Of a stretch of 9,338 nt of DNA, positions 1 through 6,097 are shown piece after piece. The DNA is taken from positions 1 through 9,338 of the forward strand of contig JAHILJ010000069.1 in NCBI GenBank assembly GCA_018897135.1. The letters are read 5' to 3'. This stretch comes from Nanobdellota archaeon. Lineage in GTDB: Archaea > Nanobdellota > Nanobdellia > Pacearchaeales > GW2011-AR1. Position numbers and translations under genes: made by a program. Numbering within the stretch: position 1 is the first letter of the stretch; each line of letters begins with the position of its first letter. The notes under the pieces were generated by a model. That model made no database searches and was not told where the DNA came from. It saw only the letters and a program-made list of their open reading frames with translations.

Positions 1-2
1 AT

Positions 3-308
3 AAAACAAAAACTTTAGAAGAAAATAGAAAATTTGCTTTAAAGTATTTTATGGCTAACTTAATCCCAGACCATCTTAAAATACTTGATATATTTAGTAA
101 TTATTTTAATTTTAACGTGTGGTTACCATATAGCGATAAAGAAGTTATGAAAGCTACAGAAAATTTCAGTGTAAACGAACTAATAGCTAATGAAAGTAGA
201 AAGAAACCAATATATGCTATTGCAAGAATACAAAATATTCCTGAAGAAATAATAAATAGAAGAAAATATGGTTTGGTTTCTGCCTTAAATCAAGAGAGGA
301 AAGGATAA
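3..308 (+). CDS. Asparagine-synthase-like protein, C-terminal fragment (5' end outside window)
   Basis: The frame is open from base 3, so the ATG at 51 is probably an internal Met and this is the tail of a longer protein. The last ~85 residues follow the C-terminal pattern of the asparagine synthase (PP-loop amidotransferase) family: a segment ending in WLPYSDKEVMKA resembles the family's 'R.PFLD.evv..a' stretch, and IARIQNIPEEIINRRKYGL resembles the closing 'lR.a...lPeei..RkK.gf' helix. The catalytic PP-loop and any glutaminase domain would lie upstream and cannot be seen. Members make asparagine or amidate other substrates; which one applies here is unknown. All visible Arg codons are AGA/AGG. 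The stop lies 44 nt before gltX, and an AT-rich TATA-like stretch between them suggests gltX has its own promoter. Family call is moderate; specific enzyme call is not made. Confidence 0.55.
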   Translation, partial: KTKTLEENRKFALKYFMANLIPDHLKILDIFSNYFNFNVWLPYSDKEVMKATENFSVNELIANESRKKPIYAIARIQNIPEEIINRRKYGLVSALNQERKG

Positions 309-352
309 AGAGAATTAATTAAATTTATTAATGAGTGTTTCTTTTTCTTTAA

Positions 353-1639
353 ATGAACAAAAAAGAATTAATTCAAAAAGCTAAAGCATATGCGCTGAAA
401 AATGCAATTCATTATAATGGAAAGGCAAATGTTGGAGCTGTGATTTCTGGGTTGTTTGCAGAGGGCTTGAAAAAAGAAGATGCTAAAGAAGTTGGAAAGG
501 AAATTTCAAAAATTGTTTCAGGGGTAAATAAACTTTCATTGGAAAAACAAAAAAAAGAATTTCAAAAGTTCGAAAAATTAACCAGTTCTCGAGAAGTTCG
601 TGAAGGTTTGGCGAAATTGCCCGACGCTGAAAAAGGCGTTGTTATGAGATTTGCTCCATCTCCTTCAGGTGCAATGCATATTGGGCACGCACTTACAGCA
701 AGTATTTCTTATCTTTATGTAAAAAAATATGGAGGAAAATTTTATGTTAGAATTGAAGATACAAACCCGGATAATATTTATCCGCCAGCATATGACTTGC
801 TAAAAAAAGATGCAGAATGGTTGTTCGAGGGAAAAGCAAAAATAATTATTCAGTCCGAACGAATGGAACTTTATTATAAGTATGCTGAAAAACTAATTAA
901 GAAAAATTCAGCTTATGTTTGCACTTGTTCTTCTGAAAATTTTAAAAAATTGTCTGAGCAAAAAAAAGAATGTGCTTGTAGGAAAAATACTCAAAAAGAA
1001 AATTTAGATTTGTGGGGAAAAATGTTGGCACCACAGGCGTATACCAAGGAGGCACGAGAACCTCTTCGAGGTCCAGATAAATCTTCTTTAAAGATTTCTA
1101 CTGGGGACAATAAAAAAAGTTTTAAACAAGGCGAAGCTGTTTTAAGATTTAAATCAGATTTAAATAATCCAAATCCTGCAATGCGGGACTTTCCTTTAGC
1201 AAGAATAAATGAATCTTTTCATCCGCTTCAAAAAAAGAAATATCGTGTTTGGCCGTTGATGAATCTTTCTGTAACTGCTGACGACATTGAATTAAAAATG
1301 ACGCATGTTATTCGAGCAAAAGAACATCGTGATAATGCAAAACGACAAAAAATGATGTATGCTGTTTTAGGTAAGAAATATCCTTGGGAAGCTTATTTAG
1401 GAAGATGGAAATTTAAAGATTTAGAATTATCAGCGACGAAGATAACAGAAGGAATTAAATCTGGGAAATATTCGGGGTGGGATGATGAAAAACTTCCAAC
1501 AATTGCTGCTTTGAAAAAAAAGAATTACAAACCAGAAGCGTTTTGGAAATTCTCAGAACATGTTGGTTTATCTGAAAATGATAAAATTATTGACGAAAAA
1601 GATTTTTTTAAACTCCTCGACACGTTTAATAAAAAATAA
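353..1639 (+). CDS. gltX: Glutamyl-tRNA synthetase, archaeal type, lacking the C-terminal anticodon-binding domain
   Basis: Class I synthetase that charges tRNA-Glu in the cytoplasm. Residues ~1-85 match the archaeal N-terminal domain (ALKNAIHYNGKANVGAV). The Rossmann catalytic core follows, with RFAPSPSGAMHIGH (HIGH at 109-112), RIEDTNP, and a Cys-rich pair of CxC motifs (CTC, CAC) likely to bind zinc. DDIELKMTHVIRAKEH leads to a divergent KMSKS loop, LSATKI, at 359-364. The protein stops at ~428 residues, just after the helical-bundle segment (HVGLSENDKII...). Archaeal GluRS is usually ~550-570 residues, with a beta-barrel anticodon-binding domain after this point. No coding remnant of it lies in the 60 bp downstream, so a simple frameshift is unlikely. 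A TATA-like AAATTTATTA at 321-330 sits ~27 nt before the ATG with no SD, so the mRNA is probably leaderless. It is non-discriminating GluRS in many archaea; that cannot be judged here. Confidence 0.93.
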   Translation: MNKKELIQKAKAYALKNAIHYNGKANVGAVISGLFAEGLKKEDAKEVGKEISKIVSGVNKLSLEKQKKEFQKFEKLTSSREVREGLAKLPDAEKGVVMRFAPSPSGAMHIGHALTASISYLYVKKYGGKFYVRIEDTNPDNIYPPAYDLLKKDAEWLFEGKAKIIIQSERMELYYKYAEKLIKKNSAYVCTCSSENFKKLSEQKKECACRKNTQKENLDLWGKMLAPQAYTKEAREPLRGPDKSSLKISTGDNKKSFKQGEAVLRFKSDLNNPNPAMRDFPLARINESFHPLQKKKYRVWPLMNLSVTADDIELKMTHVIRAKEHRDNAKRQKMMYAVLGKKYPWEAYLGRWKFKDLELSATKITEGIKSGKYSGWDDEKLPTIAALKKKNYKPEAFWKFSEHVGLSENDKIIDEKDFFKLLDTFNKK

Positions 1640-1643
1640 AAAC

Positions 1644-1699
1644 ATTTTTAAACATCTTTTAATTAGATAAATTATATAATCATTAAAAGGAGGTTAATA
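1644..1699 (+). promoter_or_regulatory. Pilin gene promoter and strong Shine-Dalgarno
   Basis: Two TATA-like elements precede the pilin gene: ATTTTTAAAC near 1644-1653 and ATTATATAAT at 1671-1680. A perfect SD core, GGAGGT, sits at 1689-1694, five bases before the ATG. Only the upstream TATA would place the SD inside the transcript; the downstream one predicts a start at about the ATG and a leaderless mRNA. Both may be used. This is the only strong, well-spaced SD in the window, consistent with high expression of a structural surface protein. Confidence 0.6.
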
Positions 1700-2143
1700 A
1701 TGAAAAACACAAAAGGACTGTCTGGAGTAATTACAACATTGATAATAATTTTGTTAGTTATTGCAGCTATAGGAATTATTTGGGCTGTAGTAAATCCATT
1801 CATAAAGGATTCTGGAGAGGAGTTTGATACAACTACAAAGTGTCTAAACGTTGGTGTTGAACCTACAAAATTAAGTTGTGAAGATGGAATTTGTAATGTA
1901 ACTGTTCAACGTTCTGCAGGAGAAGATGAAATCACTGGAGTTAAGTTGATTTTCTATGATACAAATGAAGAAAATACATACATTAATACAACTTCAGAAA
2001 ATATAGTAAAGTCAGCTATCAAAACATATAGTTTTATCGACACTGCGTTCACAGGAGTTTCAAAAGTTGAAGTTGCAGCTTACTTTACAGATGCTTCAGG
2101 AAATGATGCAAGTTGCCAAGTCTCTGGAACAATGAACGCTTAA
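1700..2143 (+). CDS. Type IV pilin / archaellin-like secreted protein
   Basis: Small (147 aa) surface-structure subunit candidate. It has a short charged leader MKNTKG followed by LSGVITTLIIILLVIAAIGI, the classic class III signal peptide. A PibD/FlaK-type prepilin peptidase would cut after Gly6, leaving a hydrophobic N-terminal helix (about residues 7-33) that packs in the filament core. The remainder (~110 residues) is a soluble, beta-rich-looking head with many Thr/Asn and several NxT/S sequons (N66VT, N96TT), which are possible N-glycosylation sites. Three Cys (C48, C59, C65) and C139 could form disulfides. The gene has its own promoter, a strong SD and a T-rich terminator, so it is probably a single-gene transcript. 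No pilus ATPase or platform gene is in the window. It could also be an adhesin-like minor pilin rather than the main subunit. Confidence 0.8.
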   Translation: MKNTKGLSGVITTLIIILLVIAAIGIIWAVVNPFIKDSGEEFDTTTKCLNVGVEPTKLSCEDGICNVTVQRSAGEDEITGVKLIFYDTNEENTYINTTSENIVKSAIKTYSFIDTAFTGVSKVEVAAYFTDASGNDASCQVSGTMNA

Positions 2144-2144
2144 A

Positions 2145-2162
2145 TTTTTATTTTTATTTTTT
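2145..2162 (+). terminator. Poly-T terminator after pilin gene
   Basis: Three consecutive T-runs (5, 5 and 6 T separated by single A) begin right after the pilin stop and are followed by more T-rich sequence to ~2190. This is the usual form of archaeal intrinsic termination. It also separates the pilin gene from the convergent transporter gene. Confidence 0.7.
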
Positions 2163-2217
2163 ATCTATTTCTTTATTTATATTTATTAATAGTTGGGGCT
2201 GAATTTTAAAAGAAAAT

Positions 2218-3417
2218 TTAATTAGCTTTTCTATTTTCAATTACATTCTTTATTTTAAAAGAAAGTAAAAACATTAAAAACATTAAGGCTCCAAATAAAA
2301 GGAAAATATAATTGAAGGGTAAAAATATTAAAACAACAGATGCAAGAATTTTTCCTATAAACTGACAAACATCTATTCCTGTATTGTATGGACCATAATA
2401 TTTGCATTCTTGCTTTTTGTTTATAATGTCAAAGAAGTATGCTTCTGTTGTTGATTCTAACATTGCCATTCCAATGCTTGCAAGAGCTAAAAGCAAAAGA
2501 ACTAAGTAAATGTTTGAAATGAAAAAGCAGAATAAAGAGATTAGTGCAAGAATCCCGAAACCTGTTTTGAATATTTTTCTAAAACCTTTTTTTCCAGCTA
2601 ATTTTGAAAATTTATATTCGAATAAAACCAAGGGGACTGCAACAGCAAATAAAAAGTAACCAATCCACAAATTATTTAACCCTGTTCTAATAATATGCAT
2701 AGGCATAAAAAGATAAATTAAAACCCACCAACAATTTACAGCCCCACTTATAAAATAAGATAAAACCCTATTTTTATTTTTGAAAAATTCTTTTGTGTTT
2801 TTGAAAATATTTTTATCTAATTTCTTTTTTATGTTCACATCATTAATTTTTGAAACTTTGAAAGCTAATGCAGATAAAAAAACGAAGATAGCAGAAACCA
2901 AGAATATAAGGTTGATTCCGTATGCATTTGCAAGATAACCTGCGATTAAAGGCCCAATTACCCAAGCTAAGTTCATGAACGTGTAAATCAGACCTTCGTT
3001 TTTTGATAACTGGGTTTTTGTGGATTTGTCTTTTACAATTATTCCGTAAGAGTTCATCCTCAAAATATAAAAAATTGTCAGAAAAAAAGCCAAAATAACA
3101 AAAATATAAAATTTTGTGTTGATTGCAAATAATAAATAAGTTATTCCAAACAAGATCAAAGACCAGAAAAATAAACTTGATTTTTTGTATTTTTCTATGA
3201 TTGGAACTAAAACAAAACAAGAAACTATTGCTATTAACGTTAATGCTGCTGAAATAAAACCAACAATTGCTTCGCTGTGAACAAAACTATCCATATAAAC
3301 TGCCCAAATTGTATCAATCAATGCTAAAGCAATTGCAACTAAAAAACCAATTATTGCAAGTTTTCCCATTCTGGTAAAAACTTTTTCACCTCTTTGTTTT
3401 CCAATTAACACACCCAT
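2218..3417 (-). CDS. MFS-type membrane transporter, 12 TM helices
   Basis: Integral membrane protein of 399 aa, the size of a compact Major Facilitator Superfamily permease. About twelve hydrophobic helices can be counted: roughly 20-41, 50-73, 81-99, 102-122, 143-165, 169-189, then a long basic loop (~190-218, Lys-rich), then 219-244, 250-270, 281-302, 303-325 and two more between 350 and 387. The two-times-six arrangement with a charged central loop is the MFS plan, and GLIYTFMNLAWVIGPLIAGY fits helix 5 of MFS drug/sugar permeases. Substrate cannot be predicted. A second Met at residue 17 is possible, but a TATA box 25 nt upstream of the first ATG and the absence of an SD favour the first Met and a leaderless mRNA. 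It converges on the pilin gene and diverges from the tRNA-His region. Confidence 0.8.
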   Translation of the reverse strand: MGVLIGKQRGEKVFTRMGKLAIIGFLVAIALALIDTIWAVYMDSFVHSEAIVGFISAALTLIAIVSCFVLVPIIEKYKKSSLFFWSLILFGITYLLFAINTKFYIFVILAFFLTIFYILRMNSYGIIVKDKSTKTQLSKNEGLIYTFMNLAWVIGPLIAGYLANAYGINLIFLVSAIFVFLSALAFKVSKINDVNIKKKLDKNIFKNTKEFFKNKNRVLSYFISGAVNCWWVLIYLFMPMHIIRTGLNNLWIGYFLFAVAVPLVLFEYKFSKLAGKKGFRKIFKTGFGILALISLFCFFISNIYLVLLLLALASIGMAMLESTTEAYFFDIINKKQECKYYGPYNTGIDVCQFIGKILASVVLIFLPFNYIFLLFGALMFLMFLLSFKIKNVIENRKAN

Positions 3418-3436
3418 TTAGAAAGAAGGTTAGATA

Positions 3437-3448
3437 GATTTAAAAATC
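3437..3448. promoter_or_regulatory. Near-palindromic TATA element, possibly bidirectional
   Basis: GATTTAAAAATC contains a TATA-like core readable on both strands. Its centre is ~25 nt from the transporter ATG on the minus strand. It is also ~25 nt from an ATG at 3468 on the plus strand that opens a 12-codon frame (MTTKLWGCPHHQ). The minus-strand use is well supported by the leaderless pattern seen elsewhere; plus-strand use is speculative. Confidence 0.55.
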
Positions 3449-3582
3449 CTGTGAAATTGTTTTTTTTATGACAACTAAACTTTGGGGTTGTCCCCATCAC
3501 CAATAGAATCTTTTTCTTTAGCTGTGCTTTTATTTCTGGGAAATTTTATAAAGAAGATTTAACTCAATTAAATATAAATAAT

Positions 3583-3655
3583 GGCGGTTGTGGTCTAACG
3601 GTTATGACGTGTGGTTGTGGTCCGCAAAAAGAGGGTTCGACTCCCTCCTTCCGCC
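3583..3655 (+). tRNA. tRNA-His (anticodon GTG)
   Basis: A full cloverleaf can be drawn by hand. G-1 at 3583 pairs with C73 at 3655; acceptor 5' strand 3584-3590 faces 3648-3654; U8 is at 3591 and A14 at 3597; D arm 3593-3608; anticodon stem 3610-3614/3622-3626 with loop TTGTGGT and anticodon GTG at 3617-3619; four-base variable region; T stem GAGGG/CCCTC with loop TTCGACT. The encoded G-1 with C73 is the archaeal histidine identity element. CCA is not encoded. Two adjacent U-U mismatches (5-68 and 6-67) weaken the acceptor stem and the 13-22 position is also U-U. A TATA-like TTTTATAAA near 3544-3552 fits a start some ten bases before the tRNA. The cognate synthetase gene hisS lies 1.2 kb downstream. 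Confidence 0.93.
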
Positions 3656-3661
3656 CTTTGG

Positions 3662-3683
3662 GTTTCTTTTTCAAAAAAGAAAC
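3662..3683 (+). terminator. Perfect 10-bp inverted repeat just after tRNA-His
   Basis: GTTTCTTTTT at 3662-3671 is exactly complementary to AAAAAGAAAC at 3674-3683, with only two bases between, so ~8-9 bp could really pair. The left arm ends in five T. Seven bases after the tRNA, it is a good candidate for the tRNA terminator or 3'-processing boundary. It also sits just upstream of the acetyltransferase gene. Confidence 0.45.
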
Positions 3684-3700
3684 TACAGTGGTAGAAAAAT

Positions 3701-3713
3701 AAAATGACAAATG
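3701..3713 (+). repeat. Start-codon repeat, copy 1 (GNAT start)
   Basis: AAAATGACAAATG, containing the GNAT start codon at 3704. It is identical to the first 13 bases of the two 16-nt copies at 4171 and 4868. A shorter version, AAAATGACAAA, starts the lipoprotein gene at 6132. Confidence 0.7.
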
Positions 3714-4177
3714 TAAAAATAAGAAAAGCAAAAAAAGAGGATTTAAAATATATTAAGGAAATTTTTTCAAAGGGAATTGTGGAAGAATTTAAAATACAAT
3801 ATCCAAAAATGCCTAGAAAAGAAATAATGGAATCCCTTGATGAAATTAATAAGATATTCAAAAATTTCAAAAAAGAATTAAATTCAAAAAACTATCTTTG
3901 GATTATTGCAGAAGAGAAGAATAAAGTTATTGGATTCTCAAGTGCAAGCATAAAAGATAAAAAGTTTGGTAAACTTAATATGAATTATGTTACAAAAGAG
4001 TATCAAAGAAAAGGAATTGGAAAAAATTTTGTTGAAAAAAGAATAAAATGGCTTAAAAAAAGAGGTATAAAAAAAATTTATGCAAATGCTTTTATAAAAA
4101 ATAAAGCTTCAAATAAAAATCTAAACAAATTTGGTTTTCAACCAGTTTCGTTCAATTTAGAAAAAATAATAAAATGA
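3704..4177 (+). CDS. GNAT-family N-acetyltransferase
   Basis: Cytoplasmic enzyme of 157 aa predicted to transfer an acetyl group from acetyl-CoA to an amine; substrate unknown. The N-terminus MTNVKIRKAKKEDLKYIKEI is the usual GNAT opening strand and helix. WIIAEEKNKVIGFSSASI is the central beta hairpin. NYVTKEYQRKGIG (QRKGIG at ~101-106) is motif A, which holds the pyrophosphate of CoA, and ANAFIKNKASNKNLNKFGFQPV is the motif B end with the typical 'N..s..f..k.GF'. It could be RimI-like (protein N-terminal or ribosomal protein acetylation) or an antibiotic/polyamine type. All five Arg codons are AGA, unlike gltX and hisS. Its TGA stop overlaps an ATG inside the left 16-nt repeat. No clear TATA box is seen, so it may be read through from the tRNA promoter. 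Confidence 0.85.
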   Translation: MTNVKIRKAKKEDLKYIKEIFSKGIVEEFKIQYPKMPRKEIMESLDEINKIFKNFKKELNSKNYLWIIAEEKNKVIGFSSASIKDKKFGKLNMNYVTKEYQRKGIGKNFVEKRIKWLKKRGIKKIYANAFIKNKASNKNLNKFGFQPVSFNLEKIIK

Positions 4178-4186
4178 CAAATGAAA
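4171..4186 (+). repeat. 16-bp direct repeat, left copy (vestigial hisS start)
   Basis: AAAATGACAAATGAAA, identical to 4868-4883 where it forms the hisS start. Here the ATG at 4174 opens only MTNEIG and then TAA. The GNAT stop TGA (4175-4177) lies inside it, exactly as the toxin stop lies inside the right copy. The two copies bound the toxin-antitoxin pair, 697 bp apart. Confidence 0.8.
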
Positions 4187-4208
4187 TTGGATAATTAAAA
4201 TGATAACC

Positions 4209-4245
4209 TTTATATATTCTTATATATTATATATCTTTATATAAA
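4209..4245 (+). promoter_or_regulatory. Promoter and probable operator of the toxin-antitoxin pair
   Basis: Dense TATA-like sequence directly before the ATG at 4246. TTATATATT occurs at 4210 and again at 4220, a 10-bp (one helical turn) spacing, and the ends TTTATATA and TATATAAA form an inverted pair. A TATA centred near 4220 is ~26 nt from the ATG, so the mRNA would be leaderless. Type II antitoxins usually repress their own promoter; these repeats are the natural binding site, but that is inference. Confidence 0.55.
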
Positions 4246-4503
4246 ATGAAACAAATTTTACATTATCCCACCTTGAAAACAGTTTTAGCTGTAGAAAAGG
4301 TTTTGCAAAACGCAGAGTTAGTTTTACCAAAAGAAGAAATTAAAAGAAGATTGCCGATGAAAATTATGCACCAAACCCTGAATTTAATTCTTAATTATCT
4401 TGAAGAAAGGGGCATGGTTTTACAAGGAGACAAAGGGGTTTTATGGATTTATAATCCAAGTGGTAAATTACAAAAAGCAATTGAGGAGGGATTTGAAATA
4501 TAA
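4246..4503 (+). CDS. Small winged-helix DNA-binding protein, probable antitoxin
   Basis: An 85-aa protein with a predicted winged-helix fold: helix 1 (TLKTVLAVEKVLQNAE), helix 2 (PKEEIKRRLP), recognition helix (MKIMHQTLNLILNYLEERG), then a beta-wing MVLQGDKGVLWIYNP. The tail GKLQKAIEEGFEI could wrap the toxin. No catalytic residues or signal are seen. Its stop TAA shares one base with the toxin start (TAATG), so the two genes are translationally coupled; a purine-rich GAGGAGG at 4483-4489 inside this gene may help re-initiation. Being first in the operon, next to an RelE-like gene and behind repeated AT-rich motifs, argues for an autoregulating antitoxin. It could instead be a plain transcription regulator. 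The fold call is firm; the antitoxin role rests on context. Confidence 0.72.
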   Translation: MKQILHYPTLKTVLAVEKVLQNAELVLPKEEIKRRLPMKIMHQTLNLILNYLEERGMVLQGDKGVLWIYNPSGKLQKAIEEGFEI

Positions 4504-4874
4504 TGAATAAAGAAATTAAAATTATTTTATCAAAAGAATTAGAAAAACAATATGAAGAGTTGAATAAAATAATTTCTAATGAAATAAAAAAAGGAAGCGC
4601 AAATTCATTTCATCAAACTTTATTTAAAGCAATTAATAAGACCAAAGAATTACTCAAAATAAATCCTTTTTATGGAAACCCTATTTCTAAGAAATTAATT
4701 CCTAAAGAGTTTATAAAAAAATATGAGGTGGATAATCTTTGGCGTGTTGAATTACCTGGTTACTGGAGAATGCTTTATTCAATTACAGGAAATGAAATAA
4801 AAATTATTTGTTTTATTTTAAAAATTTGCGACCACAAGAAATATAATAAACTATTTGGTTATAAAAGAAAATGA
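4503..4874 (+). CDS. RelE/ParE-superfamily toxin-like protein
   Basis: A 123-aa protein ending in the pattern typical of RelE/YoeB-like proteins: NPFYGNPISKKLIP, then DNLWRVELPGYWRMLYSI (about 77-94), then ICDHKKYNKLFGY (about 108-120). In RelE-type mRNA interferases the conserved Arg residues (here R81, R89) and C-terminal His/Tyr (H111, Y114) contribute to substrate binding or cleavage, so an active ribosome-dependent RNase is plausible but not proven. The N-terminal half is a longer helical region (about 1-55) than in minimal RelE proteins. It is coupled to the winged-helix gene by TAATG, and its own stop TGA overlaps the hisS start (ATGA at 4871-4874). ParE-like gyrase inhibition or a degenerate non-toxic member are alternatives. 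Confidence 0.78.
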   Translation: MNKEIKIILSKELEKQYEELNKIISNEIKKGSANSFHQTLFKAINKTKELLKINPFYGNPISKKLIPKEFIKKYEVDNLWRVELPGYWRMLYSITGNEIKIICFILKICDHKKYNKLFGYKRK

Positions 4875-4883
4875 CAAATGAAA
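4868..4883 (+). repeat. 16-bp direct repeat, right copy (hisS start)
   Basis: AAAATGACAAATGAAA spans the hisS start codon (4871) and first four codons and matches 4171-4186 exactly. The flanking bases differ on both sides (T/G before, T/C after), so the identity is sharply limited to 16 nt, as expected of a short target-type duplication or a recombination joint. Confidence 0.8.
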
Positions 4884-6064
4884 CAGTAAAAGGATTTAAG
4901 GATTTCACAGGAAAAGAAGCTGAGAAACGGGCTTTTGTTCAAGAAGTTATTCGGAGAACTTTTGAAAAGTACAATTTTGAGCAAGTTGAAACTCCTATAA
5001 TTGAATATGAAGAATTTGTCAGGTCAGGAAATTCGGGTGACGAAGCGATTTCAGATATTTTCAAACTTCAGGATAAAGGAAAAAGGAACTTGGCTTTGCG
5101 TTATGAATTTACATTTCAATTAAAGAGAATTGCGAACAACAAAAAACTTCCATACAAACGATTCCAAATTGGGCCTGTTTTCCGTGACGAACCTGTTTCA
5201 GGAAATCGTTTTAGACAATTCACTCAATGCGATATTGATGTTGTTGGTTCAACTCTTAAAGAAGAAGCTGAAATTCTTGGAGCTGCAAAAGAAATTTTAG
5301 ATACATTAAAAATTAAATTTAAAATTTTTGTGAACAATCGAAAACTTTTGAACGAAATTTTAGATGAACAAGAAGTGAAGAATAAAGAAGAAGTTCTTCG
5401 TGAAATTGATAAAATTGACAAATTAACTGAAAAAGAAGTTCGGGAAAATTTGAAAAAGTTTGGTGCTGAAAATGTTTTGGAAATTTTCAAAAAACCTATT
5501 TCATATTTTAAAAAATACAAAGCATATTCTGAAATTGAAGAACTTGCTAGAATTTGTAAATGTTATGGAGTTGTTTTGAATTTTCAACCAAGCCTTGCAC
5601 GTGGGCTTTCATATTACAAAGGAAATGTTTTTGAAATTAAATCAGACATTAAAGCAAATGAAAACATTTCCATTAATTCTCCGAAAATTCGTCAAATTAA
5701 AGAGACGATTTGTGCGGGCGGTTCGTACGAAGTTGAAGGCAAGCCTGCTACAGGAATTTCATTTGGGTTAGAACGACTTTGCGAAGTTACAAATATTATT
5801 TTGAATATTGAAAAAATTCTGATTGCTTCTTTAGAACAAGATGCAAAAGCAATTTCAATTGCACAGAAACTTAGAAAACAAGGAAAAAATGTTTCTATTT
5901 TTTACGGCAAGCCGTCGAAGGCATTGGAATATGCAAATTCATATGGAATTAAGAAAGTTGTCTTTGTTGGAAAAAAAGAAGTTCAGCAAAAGAAAATTTT
6001 GGTTAAAGATTTGAAAACAGGAAAGGAAAAGTTGATTGTAATTGGAAGAAAGTTGGGGATTTAG
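4871..6064 (+). CDS. hisS: Histidyl-tRNA synthetase
   Basis: Class II synthetase that charges tRNA-His in the cytoplasm. At 397 aa it is near the lower end of the usual ~400-430. VKGFKDFTGKEAEKR opens the catalytic core. FQIGPVFRDEP (98-108) with NRFRQFTQCDIDVVG is motif 2. LARGLSYYKGNVFEI (from ~242) is the HisRS-specific His-A loop, with R244 at the catalytic Arg position, and GISFGLERL (~296-303) is motif 3. From ~315 the IEKILIASLEQDAKAISIAQKLRKQG segment begins the C-terminal anticodon-binding domain. In the His-A motif the common Asp of LDYY is Ser. The start is fixed by the ATGA overlap with the toxin stop. A TATA-like ATATAATAAA at ~4841-4850 inside the toxin gene could give a separate leaderless mRNA. 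Of 20 Arg codons, about 12 are CGN, unlike the accessory genes around it. Confidence 0.95.
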   Translation: MTNETVKGFKDFTGKEAEKRAFVQEVIRRTFEKYNFEQVETPIIEYEEFVRSGNSGDEAISDIFKLQDKGKRNLALRYEFTFQLKRIANNKKLPYKRFQIGPVFRDEPVSGNRFRQFTQCDIDVVGSTLKEEAEILGAAKEILDTLKIKFKIFVNNRKLLNEILDEQEVKNKEEVLREIDKIDKLTEKEVRENLKKFGAENVLEIFKKPISYFKKYKAYSEIEELARICKCYGVVLNFQPSLARGLSYYKGNVFEIKSDIKANENISINSPKIRQIKETICAGGSYEVEGKPATGISFGLERLCEVTNIILNIEKILIASLEQDAKAISIAQKLRKQGKNVSIFYGKPSKALEYANSYGIKKVVFVGKKEVQQKKILVKDLKTGKEKLIVIGRKLGI

Positions 6065-6097
6065 TGTTACTATTTAATAATTTATATAACAGAAAAA

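Noticed and set aside
51..308. Treating the first gene as a complete 85-residue protein starting at ATG 51.
   Set aside because: The frame is open to the window edge and the content matches the C-terminal end of a larger family, so a truncated gene is more likely.
3470..3506. Minus-strand GGTGATGGGG...CCCC, reminiscent of the start of the fluoride riboswitch.
   Set aside because: The second conserved half (GGCTGATG...CTCC) is missing and the spacing does not fit; the resemblance is limited to about seven bases.
4209..4245. AT-rich repeats before the toxin-antitoxin pair as a replication origin or CRISPR-like array.
   Set aside because: Units are too short and too few, there are no spacers or ORB-type elements, and position directly at a start codon fits a promoter/operator.
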